64,000 bases of DNA from Paenibacillus sp. JNUCC32 (GTDB taxonomy: Bacteria > Bacillota > Bacilli > Paenibacillales > Paenibacillaceae). The DNA is taken from contig NZ_CP062260.1 in NCBI RefSeq assembly GCF_014863545.1, forward strand, positions 6,336,001 through 6,400,000. Direction: 5' to 3'. The notes below the pieces were generated by a model that was given only the letters and a program-made list of their open reading frames with translations, was not told where the DNA came from and ran no database searches. The translations under genes and the position numbers were made by a program. Below, piece by piece: positions 31,728 through 44,699 of the stretch. The stretch's first letter is position 1, and every line of letters starts with the position of its first letter.

Positions 31728-32147
31728 ATGCCAACAATTAACCAACTGGTTCGCAAGGGCCGTCAAGCTAAAGTTTACAAATCGAAATCTCCAGCTCTTC
31801 AAAAAGGTTTTAACGCTTTGAAACGTGAGGAGACCGACTTGAGCGCTCCGCAAAAACGCGGTGTATGCACTCGTGTAGGCACGATGACGCCGAAAAAACC
31901 GAACTCCGCACTTCGTAAATATGCTCGTGTTCGCTTGACGAACCGCATTGAGGTGACGGCTTACATTCCGGGTATCGGACATAACTTGCAAGAGCACAGT
32001 GTTGTATTGGTTCGCGGTGGACGGGTAAAAGACCTTCCGGGTGTACGTTACCATATCGTTCGCGGCGCACTTGATACCGCTGGTGTAAACAACCGGATGC
32101 AAGCTCGTTCCAAATACGGCACGAAGCGTCCGAAAGCAAAAAGCTAA
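31728..32147 (+). CDS. rpsL: Ribosomal protein S12
   Basis: Decoding-centre protein. 139 aa from ATG 31728 (AAGGGGGTG site). Residues linked to streptomycin resistance are wild type: K56 in [11 protein letters not shown] and K101 in [12 protein letters not shown]. It carries the Gram-positive insertion after residue 25 ([13 protein letters not shown]). An upstream in-frame GTG lies within the ribosome site and is rejected. Confidence 0.97.
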   Translation: MPTINQLVRKGRQAKVYKSKSPALQKGFNALKREETDLSAPQKRGVCTRVGTMTPKKPNSALRKYARVRLTNRIEVTAYIPGIGHNLQEHSVVLVRGGRVKDLPGVRYHIVRGALDTAGVNNRMQARSKYGTKRPKAKS

Positions 32148-32200
32148 TTGATGCTCATGTTTTCTTAACATGACTCATGACTGAAGAAAGGGGGATATCC

Positions 32201-32671
32201 ATGCCACGCAAAGGTCCAGTAACTAAAAGAGACGTGCTGCCAGATCCGGTGTACAACAGCAAACTGGTAACTCGTCTGATCAACCGCATCATGTTGGATG
32301 GTAAAAGAGGTGTTGCTCAAAGCATCCTTTACAATTCGTTCAACATCATCAAGGAACGTACTGGTAATGATCCGATGGAAGTGTTTGAAGCAGCTATCAA
32401 GAACATCATGCCAGTATTGGAAGTTAAAGCTCGTCGTGTCGGCGGTGCTAACTACCAGGTTCCGATCGAAGTTAAACCAGAGAGACGTACATCCCTTGGA
32501 TTACGTTGGCTCGTAAACTACTCCCGCAACCGCGGTGAGAAGACGATGGAAGAGCGTTTGGCGGCTGAGATCATCGACGCTTCCAACAACACAGGCGCTT
32601 CCGTTAAGAAACGCGAAGACACGCACAAAATGGCTGAAGCGAACAAAGCGTTTGCTCACTACCGTTGGTAG
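32201..32671 (+). CDS. rpsG: Ribosomal protein S7
   Basis: Primary assembly protein of the 30S head, contacting the exit site. 156 aa from ATG 32201, beginning [18 protein letters not shown], with a GGGGGA ribosome site. The conserved core [14 protein letters not shown] and C-terminal [14 protein letters not shown] are intact. It lies 53 nt after rpsL and 48 nt before fusA. Confidence 0.97.
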   Translation: MPRKGPVTKRDVLPDPVYNSKLVTRLINRIMLDGKRGVAQSILYNSFNIIKERTGNDPMEVFEAAIKNIMPVLEVKARRVGGANYQVPIEVKPERRTSLGLRWLVNYSRNRGEKTMEERLAAEIIDASNNTGASVKKREDTHKMAEANKAFAHYRW

Positions 32672-32719
32672 GATTCAGCAACTAATTTATACTTCAAATT
32701 TTGAAGGGAGACTATTCGC

Positions 32720-34801
32720 ATGGCGACAAGAGAGTTCTCCTTGAAAAATACACGTAATATCGGGATCATGGCGCATATTGACGCTGGTAAAACGACCACT
32801 ACAGAGCGGATTTTGTTCTATACAGGCCGTACGCACAAAATCGGGGAAGTTCACGAGGGTGCAGCTACAATGGACTGGATGGAACAGGAGCAGGAGCGCG
32901 GTATCACGATTACGTCCGCTGCGACTACCGCTTCTTGGAAGGGTCATCGCGTTAATATTATCGACACCCCGGGGCACGTTGACTTCACAGTAGAAGTTGA
33001 ACGTTCCCTTCGTGTATTGGATGGGGCAGTAGGTGTATTCAGTGCGAAAGAGGGCGTTGAACCTCAGTCGGAGACTGTTTGGAGACAAGCAGACCGTTAC
33101 GGAGTTCCGCGGATCGCATACGTAAACAAAATGGATATTATCGGTGCCGACTACTTGAACGTAGTTAAAGATATGAGAGAGCGTCTGCAAGCGAACGCGG
33201 TAGCAATTCAGCTTCCGATCGGTGCAGAGAACGATTTCATTGGCATCATCGATATTATCGAGGAAAAAGCTTATATGTATAAGGATGACCTCGGGCAAAA
33301 TATCGAAGAAACCGAAATTCCAGCAGAATTCAAGGATCAAGTGGAAGAGCTTCGCAACGAGTTGGTTGAGAAGGTAGCAGAACTTGACGAAGACTTGACA
33401 ATGAAATATCTTGAAGGTGAAGAAATCACTATCGCTGAGTTGAAAGCTGCTCTGCGTAAAGGTGTTGTCGAAGTTAAGATCTTCCCGGTTATCTGCGGAT
33501 CTTCTTACCGTAACAAAGGCGTTCAGTTGATGCTTGATGCCGTAATCGATTATTTGCCGGCTCCAACTGACGTTCCAGACATCAAGGGTACCCTTGAAGA
33601 CGGAACCGAAGCTATTCGGCATTCTTCCGATGACGAGCCGTTCTCGGCTTTGGCATTCAAAATCGCAACCGACCCTTACGTTGGTAAGCTGACATTCTTC
33701 CGCGTATACTCCGGCGTACTGCAATCCGGTTCTTACGTACTGAATGCAACAAAAGGCAAGCGTGAGCGCATTGGTCGTATCCTTCAAATGCATGCGAACA
33801 GCCGTCAAGAAATTTCCGAAGTATTCGCCGGAGATATCGCAGCTGCCGTAGGTTTGAAAGATACGGGCACAGGTGATACACTATGTGATGAGAAAAACCC
33901 GGTTATCCTGGAGTCCATGAACTTCCCTGATCCGGTTATCGAAATCGCAGTTGAGCCTAAAACAAAAGCTGACCAAGATAAAATGGGCGTGGCTCTCGGT
34001 AAGTTGACGGAAGAGGATCCAACTCTTCGTGCGCATACCGATGAAGAAACTGGCCAAACGATCTTGGCAGGTATGGGTGAGCTTCACTTGGACATCATCA
34101 TCGACCGTATGCGTCGTGAGTTCAAGGTAGAAACCAACGTGGGTAAACCACAGGTAGCTTACCGCGAAACATTCCGTGCGCCAGCTCGCGTTGAAGGTAA
34201 ATTCGTTCGTCAGTCCGGTGGTCGTGGTCAATACGGTCACGTATGGGTTGAGTTCGAACCTCTGGAACCTGGTAGCGGTAACCAATTCGACAGCAAGGTT
34301 GTCGGTGGTTCTGTACCAAGAGAATACATTGGTCCTGCACAACAAGGTATCGAAGAGCAAATGAAGAACGGTGTACTTGCCGGCTTCCCGCTTGTTGACG
34401 TTAAAGCAACCATCGTCGACGGTTCGTACCATGATGTTGACTCCAATGAAATGGCGTTTAAAATCGCTGGTTCCATGGCTCTGAAAGCAGCTAAAGACAA
34501 GTGTAAGCCTGTCCTGCTCGAGCCAATCATGAAAGTTGAAGTTACCGTGCCTGAGGAATACATGGGCGACGTAATGGGTATGCTGAACTCCCGCCGTGGA
34601 CGTATCGAAGGTATGGACTCCCGTGGTGGTACTCAAATTATCCGTGCGAAAGTGCCTCTTTCCGAAATGTTCGGTTACTCCACTACCCTTCGCTCCGGTA
34701 CACAAGGACGCGGCGTGTTCTCCATGGAACTCTCCCACTACGAAGAAGTTCCTAAGAATATCTCCGATGAAATTGTGTCCAAGATCAAAGGCGGAGAATA
34801 A
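32720..34801 (+). CDS. fusA: Elongation factor G
   Basis: GTPase that drives translocation. G1 [14 protein letters not shown] (about 18-31), G2 GITIT, G3 DTPGHVDF and G4 NKMD are present; domains II-V follow to the end. 693 aa. ATG start behind GAAGGGAG. Normal str-operon position before tuf. Confidence 0.97.
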   Translation: MATREFSLKNTRNIGIMAHIDAGKTTTTERILFYTGRTHKIGEVHEGAATMDWMEQEQERGITITSAATTASWKGHRVNIIDTPGHVDFTVEVERSLRVLDGAVGVFSAKEGVEPQSETVWRQADRYGVPRIAYVNKMDIIGADYLNVVKDMRERLQANAVAIQLPIGAENDFIGIIDIIEEKAYMYKDDLGQNIEETEIPAEFKDQVEELRNELVEKVAELDEDLTMKYLEGEEITIAELKAALRKGVVEVKIFPVICGSSYRNKGVQLMLDAVIDYLPAPTDVPDIKGTLEDGTEAIRHSSDDEPFSALAFKIATDPYVGKLTFFRVYSGVLQSGSYVLNATKGKRERIGRILQMHANSRQEISEVFAGDIAAAVGLKDTGTGDTLCDEKNPVILESMNFPDPVIEIAVEPKTKADQDKMGVALGKLTEEDPTLRAHTDEETGQTILAGMGELHLDIIIDRMRREFKVETNVGKPQVAYRETFRAPARVEGKFVRQSGGRGQYGHVWVEFEPLEPGSGNQFDSKVVGGSVPREYIGPAQQGIEEQMKNGVLAGFPLVDVKATIVDGSYHDVDSNEMAFKIAGSMALKAAKDKCKPVLLEPIMKVEVTVPEEYMGDVMGMLNSRRGRIEGMDSRGGTQIIRAKVPLSEMFGYSTTLRSGTQGRGVFSMELSHYEEVPKNISDEIVSKIKGGE

Positions 34802-34898
34802 TAACGTTTTACCTGCTGGATAGGAGGCGGGACCAAACATCCCGTTAACTCCGCTTCCGGCCCAACATATATAATCCCCTTAAGGAGGAATTGTTCAA

Positions 34899-36089
<1,191 letters not shown>

Positions 36090-36157
36090 TTAAGGCTTCG
36101 AACAGCCTTGCATATAGCAACAGTGTATTGTAACGAGCAACAGTGTGATGTCCTGAT

Positions 36158-36195
36158 AAAAGAGTCTGATCCCTTGGATCGGGCTCTTTTTCTAT
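36158..36195 (+). terminator. Intrinsic terminator after tuf
   Basis: A stem of about 14 bp (AAAGAGTCTGATCC with GGATCGGGCTCTTT, two wobbles), CTT loop and a T-rich tail. Confidence 0.9.
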
Positions 36196-36403
36196 TTGTA
36201 GTGATACCCCTGTAATCTTTGCGGCTAAACTAAAGGCTTAAGTGTAGGATTTGTAGAAAATTAGTCAAGCTTACTGTACAGAATATGCCATATATTGAAG
36301 GATTCATTCTATTTATTTGGTTCCAGTATGATTACAATCTTTGATTGAAGTCAGTTAAGGAATTAGAAACTATCTATTATATAGAATGGAGATCACAGCC
36401 TGT

Positions 36404-37723
36404 ATGAAATGTCCGTTTGCATGGATGAAGAGGAGTTTGGAAGATGAAGTTCAGCCTGAAGTAGAACTGCGCAATTCAGAAGATGCCCGTTATGTGTATC
36501 AAGAACCATTAGGCGAGTTGAATGATCAAATGCGGATGATTGGCCTTACCGAGGGGGATCTTCAGCTTTTGAGGCAGCTCCGTCCGCAAATGGAGGAGAG
36601 GCTCGAGGAGATAACAGAAGCATTTTATCAATCTGTCGTGGGTGTGGATAAGTTAAGGGAGATTATCGTGGAACACAGTACGATTGAAAGATTAAAGCAG
36701 ACATTAAAGGATCATCTTCTCGAAATATGGAATGGGGAAATCAATGAAGCTTATGTGGCAAAAAGGCTGCGCATTGCCGAGGTGCATAAGCGCGTGGGGC
36801 TTGAGCCTAAATGGTACTTGTCCGCTTTCCAGAACTTACAGAACGAATTCTTCAAGATGATCTATAGAGAGGTTGTAGGAGAAGAACAACAAATACGGCT
36901 AGTGTCGACGATTACCAAGTTGCTTAGCCTGGAGCAGCAGCTAGTGCTGGAAGCTTACGAGAGAGAAAACTTAAGTGAGAAGCAGTTCCAGTATGATAGG
37001 GTAAGAAAAGAGCTGAAACAGAACATTGCTGCTTTTGTTAGCGAATTATCCGGGCTGACGCTGGATATTAATGAGGCTGTAGAACGCCTGATGACCAGCA
37101 GTAGCGAGATGGCTGATACATTTGAACGCACTTCGACCACAACGCAGGGCTCGATATCGGATGCAAGGGCCGGTGAAGCAAAAATAGCAGAGTTGGAGGA
37201 TCAAATGAATGCGATTGACCAAAGCGCGGCCGGGATGCAGCATGCGGTGCAAGAACTTCAGGAATCCTCCAAGCAGATTTCCGTTATAGCGGTGAATGTT
37301 CAGGAAATAGCCTCCCAGATCAAGCTGCTTTCCTTAAATGCCACCATAGAAGCAGCACGCGCCGGAGAGCATGGAAAGGGTTTTGCCGTTGTAGCCCAAG
37401 AGGTAAGCCGACTGTCGGAGGACACGAGGACGACCGTGAACCGAATTGCAGATATCGTATCCAAGTCGAGATCCATCACGGCAGAAGTGGTAGAATCTAT
37501 TAACCAGGTTCAAGGGCTAACGATACAAGGGAAGAGGCAGTCCGAGGAATCCAGCAAGCTGTTCTCCAGCATTCTGATGTCCGTACAGTCCAGTGCAGAA
37601 CGAATGATGAGCGCGGAGAAAGAAATGAAACTGCTCTCCATGACGATTGGAAGCATCCGGGAAGCCACGTCCGAAGCTGCGGTTTCAGCCGAAAATTTCA
37701 AGGAAAGCACGGAGCGAATGTAA
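36404..37723 (+). CDS. Globin-coupled methyl-accepting sensor (HemAT type)
   Basis: Soluble haem-based oxygen sensor predicted to signal through CheA/CheW. Residues about 40-190 form a protoglobin domain: FYQSV supplies the distal-side Tyr (Y75) and [19 protein letters not shown] the proximal haem His (H128). A coiled-coil methyl-accepting domain follows, with the signalling tip [20 protein letters not shown] near residues 311-330. There are no transmembrane segments. I start at ATG 36404, preceded by GGAG at 12 nt; ATG 36386 would add six residues without a ribosome site. It sits alone between tuf and the S10 operon with no clear terminator after it. Confidence 0.88.
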   Translation: MKCPFAWMKRSLEDEVQPEVELRNSEDARYVYQEPLGELNDQMRMIGLTEGDLQLLRQLRPQMEERLEEITEAFYQSVVGVDKLREIIVEHSTIERLKQTLKDHLLEIWNGEINEAYVAKRLRIAEVHKRVGLEPKWYLSAFQNLQNEFFKMIYREVVGEEQQIRLVSTITKLLSLEQQLVLEAYERENLSEKQFQYDRVRKELKQNIAAFVSELSGLTLDINEAVERLMTSSSEMADTFERTSTTTQGSISDARAGEAKIAELEDQMNAIDQSAAGMQHAVQELQESSKQISVIAVNVQEIASQIKLLSLNATIEAARAGEHGKGFAVVAQEVSRLSEDTRTTVNRIADIVSKSRSITAEVVESINQVQGLTIQGKRQSEESSKLFSSILMSVQSSAERMMSAEKEMKLLSMTIGSIREATSEAAVSAENFKESTERM

Positions 37724-37748
37724 ATACATATCAAATATGAATTAGTGC

Positions 37749-37777
37749 TTGCAATGCGCCTATCTTTTATATATAAT
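37749..37777 (+). promoter_or_regulatory. Promoter of the S10-spc-alpha superoperon
   Basis: TTGCAA at 37749-37754, 17-nt spacer, perfect TATAAT at 37772-37777, predicted start near 37784 and a leader of about 132 nt before rpsJ. Confidence 0.75.
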
Positions 37778-37846
37778 AGTGAATGTTGTTCTGCGACGTT
37801 GCGATGATGTGAGAGGTTACCGACACACCCGGCCCCTTTGCCATGA

Positions 37847-38224
<378 letters not shown>

Positions 38225-38265
38225 GCATTGCATAACGAATTAGAGAAGAGAAAAGAGGTGTCAAC

Positions 38266-38889
38266 ATGAAAGGTATCTTAGGTAGAAAGCTCGGAATGAC
38301 TCAAGTATTTACCCCTGAGGGTGTTGTAATTCCTGTAACGGTTATCGAAGCAGGTCCTTGTGTTGTTCTACAAAAGAAAGATCTGGAAAACGACGGATAC
38401 GAAGCGATCCAAGTTGGTTTCTCCGATAAGAAAGAGAACAGATCTAACAAACCAGAAGCAGGCCATGCGAAAAAAGCAAACACTGCGCCTAAGCGCTACG
38501 TTCGCGAAATTCGCGGTGTTGACCTCGCGAGTGTCGAGGTCGGACAAGAGCTGAAGGCTGATGTCTTCGCAGAAGGCGAATTTGTTGACGTAACGGGTAT
38601 TTCCAAAGGTAAAGGATTCCAAGGCGTAATCAAGCGTTGGGGCCAAAGCCGCGGACCAATGTCTCACGGTTCCCGTTATCACCGTAGACCGGGTTCCATG
38701 GGTTCGATCCAGGCAAACCGTGTTCCTAAAGGAAAGCGTCTGCCAGGTCACATGGGCAATGAGACAGTTACGATCCAAAAGCTCGAAGTTGTTAAAGTCG
38801 ACGCAGAGCGTAACGTAATCCTTGTTAAAGGCTCCATTCCAGGACCTAAAAAAGGTTTCGTTCAAATCAAAGAAACGGTGAAGAAATAA
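38266..38889 (+). CDS. rplC: Ribosomal protein L3
   Basis: Early 50S assembly protein reaching the peptidyl transferase centre. 207 aa from ATG 38266. It starts [15 protein letters not shown], and the tip loop [20 protein letters not shown] (near 130-149) is intact, so no pleuromutilin- or linezolid-type change is obvious by eye. 41 nt after rpsJ. Confidence 0.97.
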   Translation: MKGILGRKLGMTQVFTPEGVVIPVTVIEAGPCVVLQKKDLENDGYEAIQVGFSDKKENRSNKPEAGHAKKANTAPKRYVREIRGVDLASVEVGQELKADVFAEGEFVDVTGISKGKGFQGVIKRWGQSRGPMSHGSRYHRRPGSMGSIQANRVPKGKRLPGHMGNETVTIQKLEVVKVDAERNVILVKGSIPGPKKGFVQIKETVKK

Positions 38890-38915
38890 TCGCCTAAAGA
38901 AAGGAGGAACAAACA

Positions 38916-39539
38916 ATGCCTAAAGTAGCACTTTATAATGTCAGCGGTAGCCAGGTTGGCGAAGTAGAATTGAATGAAGCTGTATTCGGCATCGAGCCGA
39001 ACGCTCACGTACTGCACAGCGCGGTATTGCTGCAGCGCGCTTCCCTTCGTCGCGGTACCCACAAAGTAAAAGGACGTTCTGAAGTACGCGGTGGCGGACG
39101 TAAGCCTTGGAAACAAAAAGGTACCGGCCGTGCTCGTCAAGGTTCGATCCGTTCTCCACAATGGAAAGGCGGCGGCGTGGTATTTGGACCGACTCCGCGC
39201 AGCTACACGTTTAAACTTCCTAAGAAAGTTCGTCGTTTGGCTATCAAATCCGCTTTGTCTTCCAAAGTGATTGACAACGCAATTATCGTATTGGATCAAC
39301 TGACGCTGAACACGCCGAAAACGAAAGAGTTTGCTAACATCCTTAGCAACCTGAAAGTTGGCCGTAAAGCTCTGATCGTTGCTCCAAGCTATGATGATAA
39401 TGTAGCCCTTTCCGCACGTAATATTCCTGGTGTGAAATTCGTAGCGGCTGACGGCATTAATGTTCTTGACGTACTGTCGTACGATCAACTGATCATTACG
39501 AAGGAAGCAGTTCAGAAGGTAGAGGAGGTGCTCGCGTAA
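38916..39539 (+). CDS. rplD: Ribosomal protein L4
   Basis: Lines the nascent-peptide exit tunnel. 207 aa; the tunnel loop [20 protein letters not shown] near residues 63-82 has the wild-type macrolide-sensitive pattern. GGAGGAAC ribosome site. Its TAA shares one base with the rplW ATG, which couples translation. Confidence 0.97.
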   Translation: MPKVALYNVSGSQVGEVELNEAVFGIEPNAHVLHSAVLLQRASLRRGTHKVKGRSEVRGGGRKPWKQKGTGRARQGSIRSPQWKGGGVVFGPTPRSYTFKLPKKVRRLAIKSALSSKVIDNAIIVLDQLTLNTPKTKEFANILSNLKVGRKALIVAPSYDDNVALSARNIPGVKFVAADGINVLDVLSYDQLIITKEAVQKVEEVLA

Positions 39540-39832
39540 TGAAAGACCCACGCGATATAATCAAGCGCCCGGTGATCACGGAACGTACGGCTGACTACAT
39601 GGCAGAGCTGAAATATGCTTTTGAAGTGGATATCCGTGCTAACAAGACCGAGATCAAGCAAGCTGTCGAATCTATTTTTAAAGTTAAAGTATCGAACGTG
39701 AATACGATGCGTGTTCCTGCTAAGCCAAAGCGTTACGGCCGTTATTCCGGTTACACAACCGAATGGAAAAAGGCAATCGTGACTTTGGCACCAGACAGCA
39801 AACCGCTCGAGTTCTTTGAATCGGTTGAATAA
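39539..39832 (+). CDS. rplW: Ribosomal protein L23
   Basis: Tunnel-exit protein that docks trigger factor and SRP. 97 aa starting [20 protein letters not shown], with the conserved [21 protein letters not shown] loop. ATG 39539 overlaps the rplD stop by one base; the GGAGG site lies inside the end of rplD. Confidence 0.97.
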   Translation: MKDPRDIIKRPVITERTADYMAELKYAFEVDIRANKTEIKQAVESIFKVKVSNVNTMRVPAKPKRYGRYSGYTTEWKKAIVTLAPDSKPLEFFESVE

Positions 39833-39861
39833 GAATTTCTTAAGTAAGGAGGGAAAATTCA

Positions 39862-40692
39862 GTGCCTATTAAAAAGTATAAACCGACATCCCCGGCTCGA
39901 CGCAACATGTCCGTGTCGACTTTCGAAGAAATCACCACGAATCAGCCGGAGAAATCGTTGCTGGCTCCACTGAGCAAAACAGCTGGCCGCAACAACCAAG
40001 GTAAAATTACGGTTCGTCACCATGGCGGCGGACACAAACGTAAATACCGTATCATCGACTTCAAACGGAATAAAGACGGCATTCCAGGTCGCGTTGCTAC
40101 AATCGAATACGACCCGAACCGTACTTCCAACATCGCTCTGATTCACTATGTAGATGGTGAAAAGCGTTATATCATCGCTCCTAAAGGTCTGAAAGTTGGA
40201 GACCAAGTAGTATCTGGAGTAGGTGCTGACATCAAGATCGGTAACGCGCTTCCTCTGGAAAACATTCCAGTAGGTACAGTTATCCACAACATCGAATTGA
40301 AACCAGGCAAAGGCGGACAATTGGTTCGTGCTGCTGGTACAGAAGCTCAGCTTCTCGGTAAAGAAGACAAGTACGTAACGGTTCGTCTTTCTTCCGGTGA
40401 AGTTCGCCGCATCCTGAAAGTTTGCCGTGCAACCATCGGTTCTGTGGGTAACCAAGACCATGAGTTGATCAAAATCGGTAAAGCAGGCCGCAGCCGCTGG
40501 CTCGGACAGCGTCCTGAAGTACGCGGTGTCGTCATGAACCCTAACGATCACCCTCACGGTGGTGGTGAAGGCCGCGCTCCAATCGGACGTAAGTCTCCTA
40601 TGTCTCCATGGGGTAAACCAACCCTTGGTGCTAAGACTCGTAAAAAAGGCAAAGCTTCTGACAAATATATCGTTCGCCGCCGCACGAAGTAA
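39862..40692 (+). CDS. rplB: Ribosomal protein L2
   Basis: Core 50S protein needed for subunit association and peptidyl transferase. 276 aa. GTG start 39862 behind GGAGGGAAA, giving [16 protein letters not shown]. The catalytic-loop motif [18 protein letters not shown] near residue 224 is intact. Confidence 0.97.
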   Translation: MPIKKYKPTSPARRNMSVSTFEEITTNQPEKSLLAPLSKTAGRNNQGKITVRHHGGGHKRKYRIIDFKRNKDGIPGRVATIEYDPNRTSNIALIHYVDGEKRYIIAPKGLKVGDQVVSGVGADIKIGNALPLENIPVGTVIHNIELKPGKGGQLVRAAGTEAQLLGKEDKYVTVRLSSGEVRRILKVCRATIGSVGNQDHELIKIGKAGRSRWLGQRPEVRGVVMNPNDHPHGGGEGRAPIGRKSPMSPWGKPTLGAKTRKKGKASDKYIVRRRTK

Positions 40693-40765
40693 TGCGCGCT
40701 TAAGTGCATAACTTCGTGTCAGGCCCGAAGGTAACGAGACAATTTGATGAAGGGAGGATTTCAAT

Positions 40766-41041
40766 ATGAGCCGTAGTTTGAAAAAAGGACCTTTTATTGA
40801 CGGATATCTGCTCAAAAAAGTGGAGGATATGAACGCCGCAAGCAAAAAGGCTGTGATCAAAACCTGGTCCCGCCGCTCCACTATTTTCCCGCAATTTATC
40901 GGTCACACGTTCGGTGTATACGATGGCCGTAAACATGTACCTGTATATGTAACTGAGGACATGGTAGGACACAAGTTGGGTGAGTTCGCTCCAACCCGTA
41001 CTTACAAAGGTCATGAAGACGATAAGAAAACAAGAAGATAA
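40766..41041 (+). CDS. rpsS: Ribosomal protein S19
   Basis: 30S head protein near the A-site finger. 91 aa beginning [20 protein letters not shown]; the core [20 protein letters not shown] is conserved. ATG behind AGGGAGG, 73 nt after rplB. Confidence 0.97.
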   Translation: MSRSLKKGPFIDGYLLKKVEDMNAASKKAVIKTWSRRSTIFPQFIGHTFGVYDGRKHVPVYVTEDMVGHKLGEFAPTRTYKGHEDDKKTRR

Positions 41042-41077
41042 TTAACGAAGCTCTTTGTTTGAGAGGAGGTTAAACAT

Positions 41078-41410
41078 ATGGAAGCAAAAGCACATGCTAG
41101 ATCGATTCGTATTGCTCCTCGTAAAGCTCAACTCGTTGTTGACTTGATCCGCGGTAAGCAAGTCGGCGAAGCGATCGCAATTCTTCGTCACACTCCGAAA
41201 GCTGCATCTCCGGTTGTTGAGAAGCTTTTGAACTCGGCTATCGCAAACGCTGAGCATAACTACTCTTTGGATGTAACTAAATTGGTTGTGACGCAAGCTT
41301 ATGTCAACCAGGGACCGACTATGAAACGTTTCCGCCCTCGTGCGATGGGACGTGCAAGCCGGATCAATAAACGCACCAGCCACATTACTTTGGTGGTAGC
41401 TGAAAAATAA
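41078..41410 (+). CDS. rplV: Ribosomal protein L22
   Basis: Exit-tunnel protein. 110 aa from ATG 41078, behind GAGAGGAGG. The tunnel-hairpin segment [20 protein letters not shown] is wild type in appearance. 13 nt before rpsC. Confidence 0.97.
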   Translation: MEAKAHARSIRIAPRKAQLVVDLIRGKQVGEAIAILRHTPKAASPVVEKLLNSAIANAEHNYSLDVTKLVVTQAYVNQGPTMKRFRPRAMGRASRINKRTSHITLVVAEK

Positions 41411-41423
41411 GGAGGGAAAACGT

Positions 41424-42089
41424 GTGGGCCAAAAGGTAAATCCAGTAGGACTCCGTATCGGTATTATCCGTGATTGGGAATCCAAATGGTATGCAGGCAA
41501 AGATTTCGGTGATCTTTTGCTGGAAGACGTGAAAATCCGTGAATACCTGAAAAATAAATTGAAAGACTCCGCTGTATCCCGTATCGAAATCGAGAGAGCG
41601 GCTAATCGTGTGAACGTGACGATCCACACTGCGAAGCCAGGTATGGTTATCGGTAAAGGTGGTTCCGAAGTAGAAGTACTGCGCGGACAAGTGACTAAAA
41701 TCGCCGGCGGTAAAAAAGTTCACATCAACATTTCTGAAATCAAGAACCCTGAACTGGACGCAATTCTTGTTGCTGAAAGCATTGCACAACAGCTGGAACG
41801 TCGTGTATCTTTCCGTCGTGCACTGAAACAAGCGATTCAAAGAACTATGCGCTCTGGAGCGAAAGGGATTAAAACATCGGTCAGCGGACGTCTTGGCGGA
41901 GCCGAGATTGCTCGTACGGAAGGCTACAGTGAAGGAACTGTTCCACTTCATACGCTTCGTGCAGACATCGACTATGGTACAGCAGAAGCGCATACGACTT
42001 ACGGCCGTATCGGCGTGAAAGTATGGATCTATCGTGGAGAGGTTCTTCCTACGGCTAAGAAACAAGCTGCTCAGGAAGGAGGCAACTAA
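41424..42089 (+). CDS. rpsC: Ribosomal protein S3
   Basis: mRNA-entry protein with helicase activity. 221 aa from GTG 41424, starting [20 protein letters not shown]. The KH domain has [12 protein letters not shown], and the C-terminal domain includes [20 protein letters not shown]. Two nucleotides separate it from rplP. Confidence 0.97.
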   Translation: MGQKVNPVGLRIGIIRDWESKWYAGKDFGDLLLEDVKIREYLKNKLKDSAVSRIEIERAANRVNVTIHTAKPGMVIGKGGSEVEVLRGQVTKIAGGKKVHINISEIKNPELDAILVAESIAQQLERRVSFRRALKQAIQRTMRSGAKGIKTSVSGRLGGAEIARTEGYSEGTVPLHTLRADIDYGTAEAHTTYGRIGVKVWIYRGEVLPTAKKQAAQEGGN

Positions 42090-42091
42090 TC

Positions 42092-42526
42092 ATGTTGGTA
42101 CCAAAACGTGTAAAACACCGCAAACAACAGCGCGGCCATATGAGAGGCCAAGCGAAAGGCGGTACTGAACTGAACTTCGGCGAATTCGGTCTGCAAGCTA
42201 CAGAACCAGGCTGGATCACGAACCGTCAGATCGAAGCTGCTCGTATCGCGATGACTCGTTACATCCGTCGTGGCGGTAAAGTATGGATCAAGATTTTCCC
42301 AGATAAGCCGATTACTCAAAAGCCTCTCGAAGTGCGGATGGGTAGCGGTAAAGGTAACGTTGAGAAATGGGTTGCCGTTGTAAAACCAGGCAAGATCATG
42401 TTTGAACTTGGAGGCGTGTCCGAGGAAATCGCCCGCGAAGCGATGCGTCTCGCCGCTCACAAGCTGCCTGTAAAAACGAAGTTTGTGAAACGAGAAGAAG
42501 TGGGTGGTGAAGCAAATGAAAGCTAA
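42092..42526 (+). CDS. rplP: Ribosomal protein L16
   Basis: Organises the A-site tRNA elbow region. 144 aa starting [19 protein letters not shown]. Conserved [20 protein letters not shown] and the loop with [19 protein letters not shown] are present. The last 11 nt overlap rpmC. Confidence 0.97.
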   Translation: MLVPKRVKHRKQQRGHMRGQAKGGTELNFGEFGLQATEPGWITNRQIEAARIAMTRYIRRGGKVWIKIFPDKPITQKPLEVRMGSGKGNVEKWVAVVKPGKIMFELGGVSEEIAREAMRLAAHKLPVKTKFVKREEVGGEANES

Positions 42527-42713
42527 TGAACTGCGCAACTTAACCACTGCAGAAATCGAGCAAAAAATCGCCGGATTTAAAGAGGAACTCTTTAACCTCC
42601 GTTTTCAATTGGCCACTGGCCAGCTTGATAACCCGACTCGGATCCGTGACGTTCGCAAAGAAATAGCTCGTGCTAAAACCGTTATCCGTGAAAGAGAACT
42701 TGGGATTAGTTAA
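42516..42713 (+). CDS. rpmC: Ribosomal protein L29
   Basis: Small helical tunnel-exit protein. 65 aa from ATG 42516, which overlaps the end of rplP by 11 nt and uses GGTGG inside rplP. Begins [18 protein letters not shown]; the [19 protein letters not shown] signature is intact. An in-frame GTG at 42504 is unlikely to be used. Confidence 0.95.
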   Translation: MKANELRNLTTAEIEQKIAGFKEELFNLRFQLATGQLDNPTRIRDVRKEIARAKTVIRERELGIS

Positions 42714-42757
42714 TGAAATGGAACGTCATGTTCTGTATTCAGGAAGGAGGCTAACAA

Positions 42758-43024
42758 ATGAGCGAAGAACGCAATGCTCGTAAAGTGCAAATCGGTAAAG
42801 TTGTCAGCGATAAAATGGATAAAACCATTGTTGTAGCTGTTGAAACTTATAAGAAGCATGACTTGTATCACAAACGCATTAAATACACGAAAAAATTTAA
42901 AGCGCATGATGAGAACAATCAAGCTCAAATCGGAGATACCGTTAAAATCATGGAAACTCGCCCTCTCTCCAAAGACAAGCGCTGGAGACTGGTAGAAGTG
43001 GTTGAAAAAGCGGTTATCATCTAA
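42758..43024 (+). CDS. rpsQ: Ribosomal protein S17
   Basis: Primary 16S-binding protein of OB fold. 88 aa. The conserved segments [17 protein letters not shown] and [20 protein letters not shown] are visible. ATG behind AGGAGG, 44 nt after rpmC. Confidence 0.97.
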   Translation: MSEERNARKVQIGKVVSDKMDKTIVVAVETYKKHDLYHKRIKYTKKFKAHDENNQAQIGDTVKIMETRPLSKDKRWRLVEVVEKAVII

Positions 43025-43060
43025 GATATGATCAGTTTTTGATGGAAGGAGGAAATTTAA

Positions 43061-43429
43061 ATGATTCAACCATTTACACGTTTAGCTGTTGCTGACAACT
43101 CCGGTGCGAAGGAACTGATGTGTATCCGCGTATTGGGTGGTACTGGTCGTCGTACAGCTCAAATCGGTGATTTGATCGTATGTTCCGTCAAACAAGCAAC
43201 ACCAGGCGGCGTTGTCAAAAAGGGTGATGTAGTAAGAGCGGTAGTCGTTCGTACGAAGCGTTCTGTACGTCGTAAAGACGGATCTTACATCTCATTTGAC
43301 GAGAATGCAGCTGTTGTTGTTAAAGACGACAGAAGCCCACGCGGAACTCGTATTTTCGGACCAGTTGCTCGCGAACTTCGCGAAAGAGACTACATGAAAA
43401 TCGTTTCCTTGGCTCCGGAAGTAATCTAA
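43061..43429 (+). CDS. rplN: Ribosomal protein L14
   Basis: Forms an intersubunit bridge. 122 aa starting [20 protein letters not shown]. The loop [20 protein letters not shown] is conserved. ATG behind GGAGGAAA. Followed by 77 nt with a CAAAAAGTGACGTAACTTTTCGG hairpin-like stretch before rplX. Confidence 0.96.
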   Translation: MIQPFTRLAVADNSGAKELMCIRVLGGTGRRTAQIGDLIVCSVKQATPGGVVKKGDVVRAVVVRTKRSVRRKDGSYISFDENAAVVVKDDRSPRGTRIFGPVARELRERDYMKIVSLAPEVI

Positions 43430-43506
43430 TAACACCCCAAAAAGTGACGTAACTTTTCGGGAACCCGATAAATAGTTGAACTGGCTAGTCATAGGAGGTG
43501 TAACGA

Positions 43507-43863
43507 ATGCCTAAAGTGAAAAAAGTTCTGGAATCCCATAGCAACAAACTGCACGTGAAAAAAGATGATACAGTTATCGTCATCAGCGGTAAAGACAAAG
43601 GCAAAAAAGGCCGTGTCATCGCAGCGTACCCTCGTGAAAATCGTGTTTTGGTTGAAGGTGTGAACATGATCAAGAAGCACCAGAAGCCAAACCAAATGAA
43701 CCCACAAGGCGGTATCATCGAGAAGGAAGCTCCGATCCATGTATCGAACGTTATGCACGTTGATCCGAAGAGCGGAAAAGTAACTCGTATCGGTTACAAA
43801 GTACTGGACAACGGTAAAAAAGTTCGCGTAGCTAAAAGATCCGGAGAAGTTATCGATAAATAA
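43507..43863 (+). CDS. rplX: Ribosomal protein L24
   Basis: Assembly-initiator protein of the 50S with a KOW motif ([20 protein letters not shown]). 118 aa; longer than the 103-aa B. subtilis protein, with the extra length in the N-terminal segment [14 protein letters not shown]. The ATG has GGAGGTG at 7 nt, and no internal Met fits better, so the extension appears genuine. Confidence 0.94.
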   Translation: MPKVKKVLESHSNKLHVKKDDTVIVISGKDKGKKGRVIAAYPRENRVLVEGVNMIKKHQKPNQMNPQGGIIEKEAPIHVSNVMHVDPKSGKVTRIGYKVLDNGKKVRVAKRSGEVIDK

Positions 43864-43891
43864 GACGGTTTAGAAAGGAGGTCCTTGAATC

Positions 43892-44434
43892 ATGGCAGCA
43901 AGAATGAAAGAGCGTTTTTTGAACGAAGTAACTCCTGCTCTGATGCAGAAGTTTAGCTATAAGACAGTAATGCAAGTACCAAAAATCGAGAAGGTTGTCA
44001 TCAACATGGGTGTGGGTGACGCTGTAGCCAACTCGAAAGTGCTTGATTCCGCTGTGAACGACATGCAGCTGATTGCTGGTCAAAAACCGGTTATCACCCG
44101 TGCAAAGAAATCCATCGCGGGATTCAAACTGCGTGAGAACATGCCAATCGGTGTGAAGGTAACGCTGCGCGGTGAGCGTATGTACTACTTCCTCGACAAG
44201 CTGTTCAACGTTACACTTCCACGTGTACGTGACTTCCAAGGCGTGTCCACCAAAGCATTTGACGGACGCGGTAACTATACGCTCGGTCTGAAAGAGCAGC
44301 TCATTTTCCCTGAAATTGAGTATGACAAAGTGGATAAGGTTCGCGGTATGGACATCGTTATCGTAACGACTGCTAAAACCGACGAAGAATCCCGTGAACT
44401 GCTTGCTCAACTGGGCATGCCTTTCGCGAAATAA
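43892..44434 (+). CDS. rplE: Ribosomal protein L5
   Basis: Binds 5S rRNA in the central protuberance. 180 aa from ATG 43892. Conserved [16 protein letters not shown] and [19 protein letters not shown]; ends [17 protein letters not shown] site. 28 nt after rplX. Confidence 0.97.
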   Translation: MAARMKERFLNEVTPALMQKFSYKTVMQVPKIEKVVINMGVGDAVANSKVLDSAVNDMQLIAGQKPVITRAKKSIAGFKLRENMPIGVKVTLRGERMYYFLDKLFNVTLPRVRDFQGVSTKAFDGRGNYTLGLKEQLIFPEIEYDKVDKVRGMDIVIVTTAKTDEESRELLAQLGMPFAK

Positions 44435-44480
44435 GACGGTTGTCCTTTTCTCCGAAACTATTTAGGAGGTGTCAGGCTAA

Positions 44481-44666
44481 GTGGCAAAAACTTCGATGAA
44501 AGTTAAACAACAACGTACACCGAAATTCAAAGTACGGGCATATACCCGTTGTGAACGTTGTGGTCGCCCACATTCGGTACTGCAGAAGTTTAAAATTTGC
44601 AGAATTTGTTTCCGTGAATTAGCTTATAAAGGCCAGATTCCTGGCGTGAAAAAAGCAAGCTGGTAA
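44481..44666 (+). CDS. rpsN: Ribosomal protein S14, zinc-binding type Z
   Basis: 61-aa short S14 with both zinc pairs intact (RCERCGR at C24/C27, and CRIC at C40/C43), the type used when zinc is available. GTG start 44481 behind AGGAGGTG. Lies in its standard place between rplE and rpsH. Confidence 0.96.
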   Translation: MAKTSMKVKQQRTPKFKVRAYTRCERCGRPHSVLQKFKICRICFRELAYKGQIPGVKKASW

Positions 44667-44699
44667 GAAGTTTATAAACGGGAAGGAGGTTTATCCTAC

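Noticed and set aside
36090..36403. Promoter for the globin-coupled sensor, including a sigma-D type
   Set aside because: No -35/-10 pair with acceptable spacing, and no TAAA...GCCGATAT motif was found; only the tuf terminator is clear here.
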